A DNA stretch of 64,000 bases from Brevibacillus formosus. Its GTDB lineage: Bacteria > Bacillota > Bacilli > Brevibacillales > Brevibacillaceae. The notes below the pieces were generated by a model, which worked only from the letters and a program-made list of their open reading frames with translations, searched no databases and had not been told where the DNA came from. A program made the translations under genes and the position numbers. This document shows, piece after piece, positions 40,979 to 50,589 of the stretch; the stretch's first letter is position 1; the number at the start of each line of letters is the position of its first letter. The DNA lies in NCBI RefSeq assembly GCF_003013405.1, contig NZ_PXZL01000001.1:496001-560000 (forward strand), given 5' to 3'.

Positions 40979-41787
40979 ACATCTCCGACATCATGACGAC
41001 GACGATTTGTACCATCACCTCTGACAAAAGTGTCTCTTATGCGGCGGAGCGAATGAACGAATCTCATGTTGATTCGTTAGTTGTCATGGATCACGGAGAG
41101 GTGCTGGGAATGGTTACGACGAGAGACGTGCTGTCCGCTCATCCTAACCGAATCGTTGCCGATGCCATGAGCAGTCAGCCGTTCTATCTGTCAGCCAATC
41201 ACAATGTTTGGGAGGCCTATCACGCGCTTCATCAAGAACAAAGTGGTCTGGCTTTGGTCAAGCAAGAGGATCAACTGATCGGATTCATCACAAAAGAAAT
41301 CGTAGAGATGAAAATAGCAGAATATCGAGACCCATTATCGGGTTTGTATCGCGCTCCTTACATCCAGTTTATTGGGGAAAATTTTTTAAAGGAGCGTAAA
41401 CCTTTCCATTTGCTTTTTATTGATTTGAACGACTTTGGCCGAATAAATAAGCTGCATGGCCATCCATTTGGGGATGATGTCATCCGCACCTATTCTTCGG
41501 TTCTCTCTTCTTTGGCTGAAGAACAGGGGGATTACTTATGTCGTTATGCAGGGGACGAGTTTGTTTTGATCTCTACGATTTCGGATGAACAGATTCAGGA
41601 ATACATTTCGCTTATTACACGTCCAACAAACGTTCTGGATATCTTTGTATCTGCAGCAGTTGGCCATGTTAACGGGTTCCAAACACCAGACTTCTTCGCT
41701 AGGTCTTGGCGGGAATTAATCGCAGAAGCAAGTTTAGGCTCCTCAGCTGCCAAATTATCCAAAACACTTACTTCCACTATGGGATAG
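40975..41787 (+). CDS. CBS-CBS-GGDEF protein, probable diguanylate cyclase
   Basis: The protein has 270 residues. Two CBS motifs (about 1-58 and 60-115) form a Bateman module that usually binds adenine nucleotides. A GGDEF domain begins with DPLSGLYR (119-126). Its active site is RYAGDEF (AGDEF 192-196), a permitted variant, and LFIDLNDFGRIN carries the metal and substrate residues. The RxxD inhibitory site is not seen at the usual place (EQGD instead), so product inhibition may be absent. It is coupled to the upstream gene by ATGA. Adenine-nucleotide control of c-di-GMP synthesis is inferred. Confidence 0.9.
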   Translation: MNISDIMTTTICTITSDKSVSYAAERMNESHVDSLVVMDHGEVLGMVTTRDVLSAHPNRIVADAMSSQPFYLSANHNVWEAYHALHQEQSGLALVKQEDQLIGFITKEIVEMKIAEYRDPLSGLYRAPYIQFIGENFLKERKPFHLLFIDLNDFGRINKLHGHPFGDDVIRTYSSVLSSLAEEQGDYLCRYAGDEFVLISTISDEQIQEYISLITRPTNVLDIFVSAAVGHVNGFQTPDFFARSWRELIAEASLGSSAAKLSKTLTSTMG

Positions 41788-41912
41788 GAAAAGTATAGTT
41801 TGCTAGCAATGCGCATACACTTTTGGACAGGTTTAGATCTTTCTTCGCAACCGATTATTTTATGGTACGTAATACATATTGTGAGCAGAGATCAATATGA
41901 GGAGGCAATGAC

Positions 41913-42227
41913 ATGATCGTAACTACTACCAGCATGATCCAAGGAAAAGAAGTGGAGGAGTATTTGGATATCGTCAGCGGAGAGGTAATCATGGGTGCAA
42001 ACGTAGTCCGGGACTTTCTCGCAGGAATTACGGATATCATCGGAGGCAGAAGTGGCTCGTATGAGAGCAAGCTCTCAGAAGGTCGCGAACTGGCCTTGCG
42101 TGAAATGAAAGAAAAAGCAAGGGCGTTAGGTGCAAACGCAGTGATTGGGGTTGATCTCGACTTCGAAACATTGCGAGAAGGTATGATGATGGTTATTGCC
42201 ACAGGCACAGCTGTCCGTGTAAAGTAA
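41913..42227 (+). CDS. YbjQ/UPF0145 family protein
   Basis: The protein has 104 residues and begins [20 protein letters not shown]. It has the family pattern [25 protein letters not shown] in overlapping parts and [15 protein letters not shown]. The fold is a pentameric dodecin-like barrel, and the role is unknown (sometimes called a heavy-metal-binding domain). The ATG follows GAGGAGG-like sequence. A terminator follows, so it is probably monocistronic. Confidence 0.92.
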   Translation: MIVTTTSMIQGKEVEEYLDIVSGEVIMGANVVRDFLAGITDIIGGRSGSYESKLSEGRELALREMKEKARALGANAVIGVDLDFETLREGMMMVIATGTAVRVK

Positions 42228-42255
42228 GCCGGTAAACTCCCGGCTTTCTTTTTTT
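42226..42255 (+). terminator. Rho-independent terminator after ybjQ-like gene
   Basis: AAGCCGG (42226-42232) pairs with CCGGCTT (42240-42246), followed by TCTTTTTTT. Confidence 0.88.
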
Positions 42256-42299
42256 ACCGAAAGCGGTCCCTCATACATAACTAGCAAGGAGAAGTGAGC

Positions 42300-42638
42300 A
42301 TGCAGGTACAAAAAACTCTTCAGGATTTATCGAATAGAATAAACGCTCTGCCACAAGGAATCGCTGGATTACATGCGGTTTACCATTTTGTCCTAAGTGG
42401 GGAAGAGGGGGGCACCTACGAAGTGGTTTTTGCCGATAATCAAGCGGACTACACGATGGGTGTGACAAGGGAAGCGGGCTGCAAGGTGGAGTTGTCTGAC
42501 AAAGATTTTATAAAGCTTGTAGAGGGTCGCTTGAATCCCACGGTTGCTTTTGTAACGGGCAAGCTGAAAATTAGCGGAGAAATGGGACTTTCGTTTAAAT
42601 TGCAAACAATCTTACATCACTACCAATCACAAAAATAA
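42300..42638 (+). CDS. SCP2 sterol-carrier-like domain protein
   Basis: The protein has 112 residues. The SCP2 fold is suggested by YHFVLSGEEGGTYEVVFAD, the mid strand KVELSDKDFIKLVEGRLNPT and the end VTGKLKISGEMGLSFKLQ, the usual lipid-binding helix region. Bacterial members are thought to bind hydrophobic ligands. The ATG at 42300 lies 7 bp behind AAGGAG; a GTG at 42294 is closer and less likely. Confidence 0.87.
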   Translation: MQVQKTLQDLSNRINALPQGIAGLHAVYHFVLSGEEGGTYEVVFADNQADYTMGVTREAGCKVELSDKDFIKLVEGRLNPTVAFVTGKLKISGEMGLSFKLQTILHHYQSQK

Positions 42639-42722
42639 CGAAAAAACTAGTCAATTCTTAAAAGGTTGCGTTAAAATATGACCAAACAATGACACCTACT
42701 CTAACACAAAACGAGGGGAAAC

Positions 42723-43616
42723 ATGCGCCATATTTGTTCATTGATTGCGATGGTAAGCCAACTGGAAGAACAATCTGTGCGTTTTGATTTTTATCAGGAA
42801 ATCAGACGACCCAAGCCAGAACGTCAGTTATTAAAGCAACATGTACAATTACCGCGTCATTATTTCGATTATTTAATTCATTCAGGAGTTTTGGAAGTGC
42901 AAACAGATGCCCCTTATCATCCGGGGAAGATCATGCCTGCTTCCATTGGTATGAACATACGCTCGCTCGGTGGGAACGTATTGTTTGACATGTGCTTTGC
43001 TCCGCAAACATATAAATTGTGGCAAAACACAGATGCAAGCATAGAAGACCTTTCTCTGCCTGCTGATATATTTGAAGAATATGTCTATCGCTTAGGTGCC
43101 ATCAGTCGCTTTCGCTATTTAGGCCGAATTGATGATCCTGTAACAGCAACAAAACTTGGTGAGAACGACATGATTGAATTCAAACGCGACTTTCTTTATT
43201 CGAAGACGGGAATTATTAAGTCTATTGTGGCGTTTGCGAATTCAAACAACGGAAATTTATTTTTAGGTATAACAGATGAGGGGACAGTATGTGGGATTGA
43301 TCATGAGATCGAGCAGTACGGAGACCCGGACAAATACATTCTAGCCATTACGCAATACATCCAGGATAAGACTTCGCCGTTTGTGACCCCATTTCCAAAA
43401 ATTTCGTTGAAAAAAATAGATGGGAAAACAGTGGTAGCTATTTTTGTAGAAGCTTCATCTGATTTGATCTGCGGTTTGGATAAAAACAATGAAAAGTATG
43501 TGGTAATTCGTACGAACAATCGCTCCGTTGTCGTAAAAGATCCGCACCAAATTGGTGAAATTTACGTGAAACGAAAGCTAGGCAGTGAGATCAGCCGTCG
43601 ATTGGGACTTCTGTAG
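42723..43616 (+). CDS. AlbA_2 (Schlafen-like) domain protein
   Basis: The protein has 297 residues. The N-terminal 130 residues are of unknown type. The C-terminal half is an AlbA_2 domain: MIEFKRDFL, then IIKSIVAFANSNNGNLFLGI and TDEGTVCGID. Such domains are predicted nucleic-acid binders or nucleases related to Schlafen, often in regulators or defence genes. No C-terminal winged helix is present, unlike many members. The ATG follows GAGGGG. It is alone on its transcript as far as I can see. Confidence 0.85.
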   Translation: MRHICSLIAMVSQLEEQSVRFDFYQEIRRPKPERQLLKQHVQLPRHYFDYLIHSGVLEVQTDAPYHPGKIMPASIGMNIRSLGGNVLFDMCFAPQTYKLWQNTDASIEDLSLPADIFEEYVYRLGAISRFRYLGRIDDPVTATKLGENDMIEFKRDFLYSKTGIIKSIVAFANSNNGNLFLGITDEGTVCGIDHEIEQYGDPDKYILAITQYIQDKTSPFVTPFPKISLKKIDGKTVVAIFVEASSDLICGLDKNNEKYVVIRTNNRSVVVKDPHQIGEIYVKRKLGSEISRRLGLL

Positions 43617-43652
43617 CGTTATCTTACAGGAATACACGAGGAGGGTTACTGC

Positions 43653-44708
43653 GTGATATCGTCTTTACGTACGTGTCTACTGGTTATGATGGTGAGTAGC
43701 TTGTTCGTCACGGGCTGTGCACAGTCAGGCAAGGTTTCTGATGACATGAAAGATCATATCGAGAAAGAGCTTGGTACGGTTGACAAAGTAACGGTGATGT
43801 CAACGGATGGACAGGAAGTATTATTGGACTTGCGCTTGTTTTTACAAGAACTGTCCGGTCAGGGACAAGATTTACAAATATCATCCGAGCCTTTAAAGCA
43901 AGAAGATGTACGTTTTACGCTCGTCCTTTATCGGACACAGCAGGCTCCACTTGTCGTGACAGTGGGTGAGTCGGCAAGTGAGTTTGGGGGACATACGTAT
44001 CGTGGAGCGGGTGCCAGCTATTTTTATCAGTGGATAAACAAGTTAACTGGCAAAGGAGTGCTCTCACAAAAAATTCAGAGCGTGCGTTTAGCGGCAGAGG
44101 ATCTTGGGCAGGCGCGCGTGTTGAACGAATTAGAAGCAGAATACATCAGGAAAGTAATGGAATCGGCAGTTCCAGAAGTGGACAGTCGCAGCAAGCAATA
44201 TCCACTCTACCCGAACTATCGGATGAGAATGAATTCTGCTGACAAGCCTGTCGAAGTGGCCATTTTAACGCCGACGCTGATTGCGGTTCCTTTTGGGAGA
44301 GAAACGTTTTTCTTTCACGTAGAGGGTAGCCTCTTTTCACGGTTAACGGAATGGATGCCACCAAGCAATCGTAAGGATGACAGGATTGACCAGTTATTTA
44401 AATCTACACGGATTCGCATCACAGCAATTGGTGAAATGAACGTCCAAGACACAAAGTTGGATGTCACTCAAACGACGATCGAGCAAGGAATTGCCCATCA
44501 ATCTGTCCGAGTTTTAAAAAATGCAGATCCACTAATTGTTCCACCGAAAGATCCGGGCAAAAAACAATACGAACTTCATTTTTTGGTGAATGATAAAGAA
44601 CAGAGAATTGAACTATATCCACGTTATTTTAAGTATGAACAAACATGGTACATTCACGATGAACTCGCTGAAAACGTGTGGAAATTGTTTCAATCTCTAC
44701 GAAAATGA
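43653..44708 (+). CDS. Hypothetical lipoprotein
   Basis: The protein has 351 residues and a GTG start behind GAGGAGGG. The signal peptide ends in a lipobox LFVTGC with C22. The mature part is a mixed alpha/beta protein with no motif I recognise. It has two comparable halves that each end in a strand-rich stretch (FTLVLYRTQQAPLVVTVG and LHFLVNDKEQRIELYPRYF), which may be two related domains. It lies just before the sucCD operon. Confidence 0.7.
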   Translation: MISSLRTCLLVMMVSSLFVTGCAQSGKVSDDMKDHIEKELGTVDKVTVMSTDGQEVLLDLRLFLQELSGQGQDLQISSEPLKQEDVRFTLVLYRTQQAPLVVTVGESASEFGGHTYRGAGASYFYQWINKLTGKGVLSQKIQSVRLAAEDLGQARVLNELEAEYIRKVMESAVPEVDSRSKQYPLYPNYRMRMNSADKPVEVAILTPTLIAVPFGRETFFFHVEGSLFSRLTEWMPPSNRKDDRIDQLFKSTRIRITAIGEMNVQDTKLDVTQTTIEQGIAHQSVRVLKNADPLIVPPKDPGKKQYELHFLVNDKEQRIELYPRYFKYEQTWYIHDELAENVWKLFQSLRK

Positions 44709-44820
44709 GGAATTTCCTCATGGATTTTCGCATTTCTGGTCACGATAAAAAGAACATATTACTACCACTTTTGCAGTTTTTGTCGTAGAATAGTTACGTT
44801 GCACTGATAGTGGAGGTTAT

Positions 44821-44853
44821 GACCGGAAAAAGACAGACGTCTTTGAACCGGTC
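44821..44853 (+). promoter_or_regulatory. Hairpin in the sucC leader
   Basis: GACCGG (44821-44826) pairs with CCGGTC (44848-44853). Inside it AAAGAC (44829-44834) pairs with GTCTTT (44839-44844) around AGAC. No T tract follows, so this is not a terminator. It may stabilise the sucCD message or bind a regulator. Confidence 0.6.
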
Positions 44854-44894
44854 TAAAAGCCTGCCGATCTTTATCTGCCATAGGAGGATGGAGA

Positions 44895-46055
44895 ATGAAC
44901 ATTCATGAGTATCAAGGTAAAGAGATACTTAAGCAGTACGGTGTAAAAGTTCCTGAAGGACGCGTAGCTTTCACAGTGGAAGAAGCTGTTGAAGCAGCGA
45001 AAGAACTGGGCACCCAAGTAAACGTAGTAAAAGCGCAAATTCACGCTGGTGGCCGTGGTAAGGCTGGCGGGGTAAAGGTTGCAAAAAACCTTGATGAAGT
45101 TCGTACATATGCCAGCGAAATTCTTGGCAAAGTACTGGTTACTCATCAAACAGGTCCAGAAGGTAAAGAAGTGAAGCGCCTTCTGATCGAGCAAGGCTGC
45201 GACATCAAGAAGGAATACTACGTTGGTCTAGTAGTTGACCGTGCTACTGGAAGTGTTGTAATGATGGCTTCCGAAGAGGGCGGTATGGACATCGAGGAAG
45301 TAGCAGCAAACACTCCAGAAAAAATCTTTAAAGAAGTAGTTGATCCAGTAACAGGTTTGAATGCCTTCCAAGCTCGTCGCCTGGCTTACGCAATCAACAT
45401 TCCTAAAGAATTGATTAACAAAGCTGCCAAGTTCATGATGAGCTTGTACCAAGCTTTTGTTGATAAAGATGCTTCTATCGCTGAAATCAACCCATTGGTT
45501 GTAACTGGCGACGGTGAAGTAATGGCACTGGATGCGAAACTGAACTTCGACAGCAACGCTCTCTATCGTCACCCTGACATCGTAGCTCTGCGCGATCTGG
45601 ATGAAGAAGATGAGAAAGAAATCGAAGCTTCCAAGTTCGATCTGTCCTACATCGCACTTGATGGTAACATCGGTTGCATGGTAAACGGTGCAGGTCTTGC
45701 GATGGCAACAATGGACATCGTGAAATTCTACGGTGGAGACCCAGCTAACTTCCTTGACGTTGGTGGCGGAGCTACTGAAGAGAAAGTAACGGAAGCGTTT
45801 AAAATTATTCTCCGTGACGAAAAAGTAAAAGGTATTTTCGTTAACATCTTCGGCGGCATCATGAAATGTGACGTTATCGCAAACGGCGTAGTGAATGCAG
45901 CAAAACAAATCAAATTGGACAAACCTCTCGTTGTACGTCTCGAAGGTACAAACGTAGATTTGGGTAAGAAAATCCTCAATGAGTCCGGTTTGAACATCGT
46001 AGCTGCAGAATCTATGGCGGATGGCGCTGAGAAAATCGTATCCTTGGTAAAGTAA
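44895..46055 (+). CDS. sucC: Succinate-CoA ligase beta subunit
   Basis: SucC with SucD makes ATP or GTP from succinyl-CoA in the TCA cycle. The protein has 386 residues and begins [20 protein letters not shown]. The ATP-grasp part has [16 protein letters not shown]. The C-terminal CoA-ligase domain includes [15 protein letters not shown] and GGGATEEKV. The ATG follows TAGGAGGATGG. A leader hairpin precedes it. sucD follows after a gap that holds a long palindrome. Confidence 0.97.
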   Translation: MNIHEYQGKEILKQYGVKVPEGRVAFTVEEAVEAAKELGTQVNVVKAQIHAGGRGKAGGVKVAKNLDEVRTYASEILGKVLVTHQTGPEGKEVKRLLIEQGCDIKKEYYVGLVVDRATGSVVMMASEEGGMDIEEVAANTPEKIFKEVVDPVTGLNAFQARRLAYAINIPKELINKAAKFMMSLYQAFVDKDASIAEINPLVVTGDGEVMALDAKLNFDSNALYRHPDIVALRDLDEEDEKEIEASKFDLSYIALDGNIGCMVNGAGLAMATMDIVKFYGGDPANFLDVGGGATEEKVTEAFKIILRDEKVKGIFVNIFGGIMKCDVIANGVVNAAKQIKLDKPLVVRLEGTNVDLGKKILNESGLNIVAAESMADGAEKIVSLVK

Positions 46056-46149
46056 GATATTTCGAGTAGATACGTTAAGAAAACATCTATCGAGGCGAAC
46101 TCAAGTTTGAGCGACCGCGACTCTTCGGAAAGTTTTCATGCGCTCCGGA

Positions 46150-46175
46150 AATTTATAAGCAAGTGCTTATAAATT
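46150..46175 (+). repeat. Perfect palindrome between sucC and sucD
   Basis: AATTTATAAGCA (46150-46161) and TGCTTATAAATT (46164-46175) form a 12-bp perfect inverted repeat with a 2-bp centre, about 33 bp before the sucD start. The tiny loop fits a protein-binding site or cruciform better than an RNA hairpin. Confidence 0.8.
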
Positions 46176-46208
46176 CCTACACGTTAAAAAAGGTGGGAAA
46201 ATTACGCG

Positions 46209-47111
46209 ATGAGTATTCTCGTTAATAAAAATACAAAAGTAATTACGCAAGGGATTACGGGTGCAACTGGTCTGTTCCACACTCGCGGAGCCGTTGAATA
46301 CGGTACACAAATGGTGGGCGGTGTAACACCTGGTAAAGGTGGAACCGAAGTTGACGGTATTCCAATTTTCAACACAGTAAAAGAAGCAGTTGAAGCAACA
46401 GGTGCAACTGCATCCGTTATCTACGTTGCTCCTCCTTTCGCTGCTGACGCGATCATGGAAGCAGTTGACGCTGAACTGGATCTGGTAATCTGCATTACTG
46501 AAGGTATCCCAGTTCTGGACATGGTGAAAGTTAAGCGCTACATGGAAGGCAAGAAAACCCTTCTCGTAGGTCCTAACTGCCCTGGCGTAATCACTCCAGG
46601 TGAGTGCAAAATCGGTATCATGCCTGGTTACATCCACGTTCCAGGTAAAGTGGGTATCGTATCTCGCTCCGGTACCTTGACTTATGAAGCAGTTCACCAA
46701 ACTTCTACTCGCGGCCTTGGTCAATCCACAGCTGTAGGTATCGGTGGAGACCCAGTAAAAGGTATGGAGTTCATCGATGTACTGAAAATGTTCAACGAAG
46801 ATCCAGACACAGAAGCAGTTATCATGCTGGGTGAAATCGGTGGTACTGCGGAAGAAGAAGCAGCAGAGTGGATCGCTGCTAACATGAAAAAACCGGTTGT
46901 AGGCTTCATTGGGGGACAAACTGCTCCTGAAGGAAAACGTATGGGCCACGCTGGTGCGATCATCTCTGGCGGTAAAGGTACAGCTGCTGAGAAAATCGCG
47001 AAGCTCGAAGAATGCGGTATTCGCGTAGCGAAAACACCTGCAGTAATCGGTGAAACACTTGTTGAATTGCTGAAAGAGCGCGGTATGCTCGAGAAAGTAA
47101 TGGGCAAGTAA
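46209..47111 (+). CDS. sucD: Succinate-CoA ligase alpha subunit
   Basis: SucD binds CoA and carries the phosphohistidine. The protein has 300 residues and begins [18 protein letters not shown]. The active histidine is in [14 protein letters not shown]. The CoA-binding N-terminal part has [16 protein letters not shown]. The 153-bp gap after sucC contains two weak inverted repeats and the perfect palindrome, so sucD may have separate control. The ribosome site is modest (AAAGGTGGG). A terminator follows. Confidence 0.97.
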   Translation: MSILVNKNTKVITQGITGATGLFHTRGAVEYGTQMVGGVTPGKGGTEVDGIPIFNTVKEAVEATGATASVIYVAPPFAADAIMEAVDAELDLVICITEGIPVLDMVKVKRYMEGKKTLLVGPNCPGVITPGECKIGIMPGYIHVPGKVGIVSRSGTLTYEAVHQTSTRGLGQSTAVGIGGDPVKGMEFIDVLKMFNEDPDTEAVIMLGEIGGTAEEEAAEWIAANMKKPVVGFIGGQTAPEGKRMGHAGAIISGGKGTAAEKIAKLEECGIRVAKTPAVIGETLVELLKERGMLEKVMGK

Positions 47112-47124
47112 GCAGATAAGAAGG

Positions 47125-47160
47125 AAGTGGACAGGCTTAGGCTTGTCCACTTTTTTATTT
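47125..47160 (+). terminator. Rho-independent terminator after sucD
   Basis: A 12-bp stem with one G-T pair (47125-47136 with 47141-47152) and a TTAG loop is followed by TTTTATTTTT. Confidence 0.93.
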
Positions 47161-47246
47161 TTGAAGCAACCTCTTTCTTTCGATAGAATAACTTTCAAAA
47201 GGTGTCCGCTGTGACAATTGTGATCGGGATGAAGGAGGATTTTGGA

Positions 47247-48365
47247 GTGGAAAAGGCGAAGCTCGACGAGAGAGACTGGGTGTATGTGTTAACGATGATA
47301 TCAGGCTTGGGAAGAAAGAAAATTCGAGAAATCTTTGAAATCACAGGTTCTTTTCAGACCGCTATCGAAAATTGGCATGAACTGGCACGTGAGCTCAGAT
47401 TGACTTCCTTGATCATTGGGCAGGTTGACAAGCAAAGCAATGAAGCTTCAGCTATGGCACTATTGGAAAAGCGTGAAGAAGAGGGAACGCGCTTCTTATG
47501 TCCTTTTGACGATGATTATCCCGTTTCGCTCCGAAATATCCCCGATTCTCCATGGGCGTTGTTTTATCGTGGCGATCACACGTTATTGGAAAAATTGTCG
47601 ATTGGCGTCGTTGGTTCGCGCAAACCGACACCATATGGAAGAGCGAGCTGTAGCTTTTTTGTCCGAGAATTGGTACAAGCTGGTCTTGTCATTGTCTCAG
47701 GGGTAGCGTATGGAATTGATGCGGAGGCTCACCAAGCTACCTTGAAAGCAGGCGGTAAGACCATTGGTGTGCTCGGTTGCGGAATGAATCATGTTTATCC
47801 TTCTCGACACCGAGAACTTTATCGCGAAATTGAATCTTTTGGCCTACTCCTCAGCGAATATCCTCCTCATATTCCACCTGTTTCTGGATTGTTTCCAGAG
47901 CGAAATCGCATCATAAGTGGACTTTCTATCGGTGTTTTAGTGGTAGAAGCAGCAGAAAAAAGCGGGTCCTTGATTACGGCAGACTGTGCACTTGAGCAGG
48001 GCAAGGAAGTTTTTGCAATTCCTGGTCCAATTTTTTCATTGATGAGTGCGGGACCGCATAACTTGATCAAACAAGGTGCAAAGCTAGTAACGTGCAGTAA
48101 CGATATATGGGAGGAAATCAAGCATCATCTTCCAGAAGCTGACCAGATGCAGTGGGTCGAAAAAAGAAATCCAACGGAGGTTATTCCCTTATCTAATGAA
48201 GAAAAAGCTATTGTGGAAGCCGTAACCTATGATGGGATTCATCTGGATGAGTTAATGAGCAGTTTAGAAAAAGACCAACGCAGGATGCTACATCAGCTGG
48301 TCATTCGTCTGGAAGCAAAAGGGGTCATTGTGGCGCTTCCTGGGGGTTATTTTGCACGGCGATAG
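47247..48365 (+). CDS. dprA: DNA processing protein DprA (Smf)
   Basis: DprA protects incoming single-stranded DNA and loads RecA during natural transformation. The protein has 372 residues. An N-terminal SAM-like region (ISGLGRKKIREIFEITGS) is followed by the Rossmann fold with VVGSRKPTPYGR, VSGVAYGIDAEAH, LLSEYPP and FPERNRIISGLS. The C-terminal winged helix covers the last 70 residues. The GTG at 47247 is 8 bp behind AAGGAGG (47232-47238), which lies inside any longer frame, so I reject the start at 47202. Confidence 0.95.
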   Translation: MEKAKLDERDWVYVLTMISGLGRKKIREIFEITGSFQTAIENWHELARELRLTSLIIGQVDKQSNEASAMALLEKREEEGTRFLCPFDDDYPVSLRNIPDSPWALFYRGDHTLLEKLSIGVVGSRKPTPYGRASCSFFVRELVQAGLVIVSGVAYGIDAEAHQATLKAGGKTIGVLGCGMNHVYPSRHRELYREIESFGLLLSEYPPHIPPVSGLFPERNRIISGLSIGVLVVEAAEKSGSLITADCALEQGKEVFAIPGPIFSLMSAGPHNLIKQGAKLVTCSNDIWEEIKHHLPEADQMQWVEKRNPTEVIPLSNEEKAIVEAVTYDGIHLDELMSSLEKDQRRMLHQLVIRLEAKGVIVALPGGYFARR

Positions 48366-48407
48366 CATATCCGCTAGCTTTTTGGCAATACCTAGAGGCA
48401 CAAGTGT

Positions 48408-48436
48408 TTGACAAACCGGATGAGGGTATTTAATAA
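48408..48436 (+). promoter_or_regulatory. Sigma-A promoter of topA
   Basis: TTGACA (48408-48413) and TAATAA (48431-48436) are 17 bp apart, about 35 bp before the topA start. Confidence 0.82.
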
Positions 48437-48471
48437 TAGGGAAGATTCCTTACTAAAAGGGGAGGAAAAAA

Positions 48472-50550
48472 ATGGCTGATACGCTAGTAATCGTAGAATC
48501 CCCTACGAAGGCCAAAACCATTGGAAAATACCTGGGTAGTAAATATATCGTGAAAGCGTCTATCGGGCATGTACGCGATTTGCCGAAAAGTCAAATGGGT
48601 GTAGACGTTACGCGGAATTTTGAACCCAAATACATAACCATTCGCGGTAAAGGCGATGTATTGAAAGGCTTAAAAGATGCCGCTAAAAAAGTGAAAAAAG
48701 TATATCTCGCAGCCGACCCGGATCGCGAAGGGGAGGCAATTGCTTGGCATTTGGCACAATACTTGGGGCTCGATTTGAACCAGCCACTTCGTGTGGTATT
48801 TAATGAGATTACCAAAGATGCCATCAAAGAAGCATTCAAGCATCCACGACACATAAACATGGACTTGGTAAATGCTCAACAGGCACGTCGCATTCTAGAC
48901 AGACTCGTGGGATACAATATCAGTCCAATTTTATGGAAAAAGGTTCGAAAAGGCTTGAGTGCCGGACGTGTTCAATCGGTTGCGGTAAAGCTTATCATGG
49001 ATCGTGAGCGGGAGATCCAAGAGTTTATCCCGGAAGAGTATTGGACGATTGCGAGCACATTGATCAGCGACGGAAAAGAAATTAACGCGAAGTTCTATGG
49101 TTATGGCGACGAGAAGGTGGAGCTTCATTCGGAAGATGATGTAGCAGCGGTATTGAAACGAATGAAGAACAAACCATACGTGGTACAAAAGGTAACCAAG
49201 CGTGAACGTAAGCGCAATCCTGCACCTCCTTTTATCACGAGTTCTTTACAGCAAGAGGCAGCACGTAAGCTGAACTTCCGCACTTCTAAGACCATGCGTA
49301 TTGCTCAAGAGCTCTATGAGGGGATTGACGTTGGCAATAAAGAGGGCGCAGTTGGTTTGATTACCTATATGCGAACAGACTCTACTCGCCTATCTGCAAC
49401 TGCACAGAATGAAGCAAGAGAATACATACTTGAGAAATACGGGCCAGACTATGTATTAACTGAGCCACGTAATCAAGTGAAAAACGAGAATGCTCAAGAT
49501 GCTCACGAAGCGATTCGCCCAACAGGTGTGATGCGTACACCAGATGAAATCAAGGAATACTTGTCGAGAGATCAGCTTCGCTTGTACCGATTAATCTGGG
49601 AGCGTTTCCTTGCCAGTCAAATGTCATCAGCTGTTCTTGATACGATGAGCGTAGATATCGACGCAGGTGGAGTTACCTTCAGAGCAACAGGATCGAAAGT
49701 GAAGTTCCCTGGATTTATGAAGGTATATATTGAAGGAAGCGATGATGGCGCAGAAGAAGAAAGCTTCCTGCCGCCCATTGAAGAAGGACAAATTCTCGAA
49801 CAAAAAGAAATCGAGCCGAGTCAACACTTTACACAGCCACCGCCTCGATTCTCCGAAGCACGCATGCTTAAAACGATGGAAGAGATGGGAATTGGACGTC
49901 CGTCTACCTATGCGCCTACATTAGAGACCATTCAAAAGCGGGGCTATGTGGCGTTAGAGGAGAAGCGTTTTGTCCCGACTGAGCTGGGCGAGATTGTGAT
50001 CACGCTTGTCGAGGAGTTTTTCCCGGAGATTCTAAACGTGGAATTCACTGCGCAAATGGAATCGGGTTTGGATAATATCGAAGCAGGAACCACCAACTGG
50101 GTGCAGGTCCTGGACGATTTTTATCAAGACTTTGCAAAGCGCGTAGTTGTTGCAGAAGAAGAAATGAAAGAAGTAGAGCTGAAAGTCGAAGAATCGGATG
50201 AATCATGTGAGCTTTGCGGCCGTGTGATGGTTTATAAGCTTGGTCGATTTGGAAAGTTTTTAGCTTGTTCCGGATTCCCGGATTGCCGGAATACGAAGCC
50301 GATTGTTAAAGAAATCGGCGTAAAGTGTCCGCAGTGTGAAACCGGAGAGATTATCGAACGTAAATCTAAGAAGAGTCGTATTTTTTACGGCTGCAATCAA
50401 TATCCGGAATGCGATTTTGTATCGTGGGACAAACCGATTGCCAGACCTTGTCCAAAATGCTCCAGCATGCTCGTGGAGAAAAAGCGTAAGAAGCAAGGAG
50501 TTAGCATTGTTTGCACCAAGTGTGATTATCAAGAAGAGGCAGACTCCTAA
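48472..50550 (+). CDS. topA: DNA topoisomerase I
   Basis: TopA relaxes negative supercoils. The protein has 692 residues. The Toprim domain starts [20 protein letters not shown] and has [15 protein letters not shown]. The catalytic tyrosine is in [14 protein letters not shown]. Three C-terminal zinc modules follow: CELCG to CSGFPDC, CPQCE to CNQYPEC, and CPKCSSM to CTKCDY. The ATG follows GGGGAGG. It is transcribed from its own promoter; trmFO follows 39 bp later. Confidence 0.98.
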   Translation: MADTLVIVESPTKAKTIGKYLGSKYIVKASIGHVRDLPKSQMGVDVTRNFEPKYITIRGKGDVLKGLKDAAKKVKKVYLAADPDREGEAIAWHLAQYLGLDLNQPLRVVFNEITKDAIKEAFKHPRHINMDLVNAQQARRILDRLVGYNISPILWKKVRKGLSAGRVQSVAVKLIMDREREIQEFIPEEYWTIASTLISDGKEINAKFYGYGDEKVELHSEDDVAAVLKRMKNKPYVVQKVTKRERKRNPAPPFITSSLQQEAARKLNFRTSKTMRIAQELYEGIDVGNKEGAVGLITYMRTDSTRLSATAQNEAREYILEKYGPDYVLTEPRNQVKNENAQDAHEAIRPTGVMRTPDEIKEYLSRDQLRLYRLIWERFLASQMSSAVLDTMSVDIDAGGVTFRATGSKVKFPGFMKVYIEGSDDGAEEESFLPPIEEGQILEQKEIEPSQHFTQPPPRFSEARMLKTMEEMGIGRPSTYAPTLETIQKRGYVALEEKRFVPTELGEIVITLVEEFFPEILNVEFTAQMESGLDNIEAGTTNWVQVLDDFYQDFAKRVVVAEEEMKEVELKVEESDESCELCGRVMVYKLGRFGKFLACSGFPDCRNTKPIVKEIGVKCPQCETGEIIERKSKKSRIFYGCNQYPECDFVSWDKPIARPCPKCSSMLVEKKRKKQGVSIVCTKCDYQEEADS

Positions 50551-50589
50551 GCAGCCTGATTCGATTTTGTAGTTTGGAGGATTAACAGC

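Noticed and set aside
46167-47198. A 343-codon open frame antisense to sucD, and a 226-codon one antisense to sucC (45228-45908)
   Set aside because: Both are shadows of strongly biased codon use on the other strand; they lack ribosome sites and protein-like composition.
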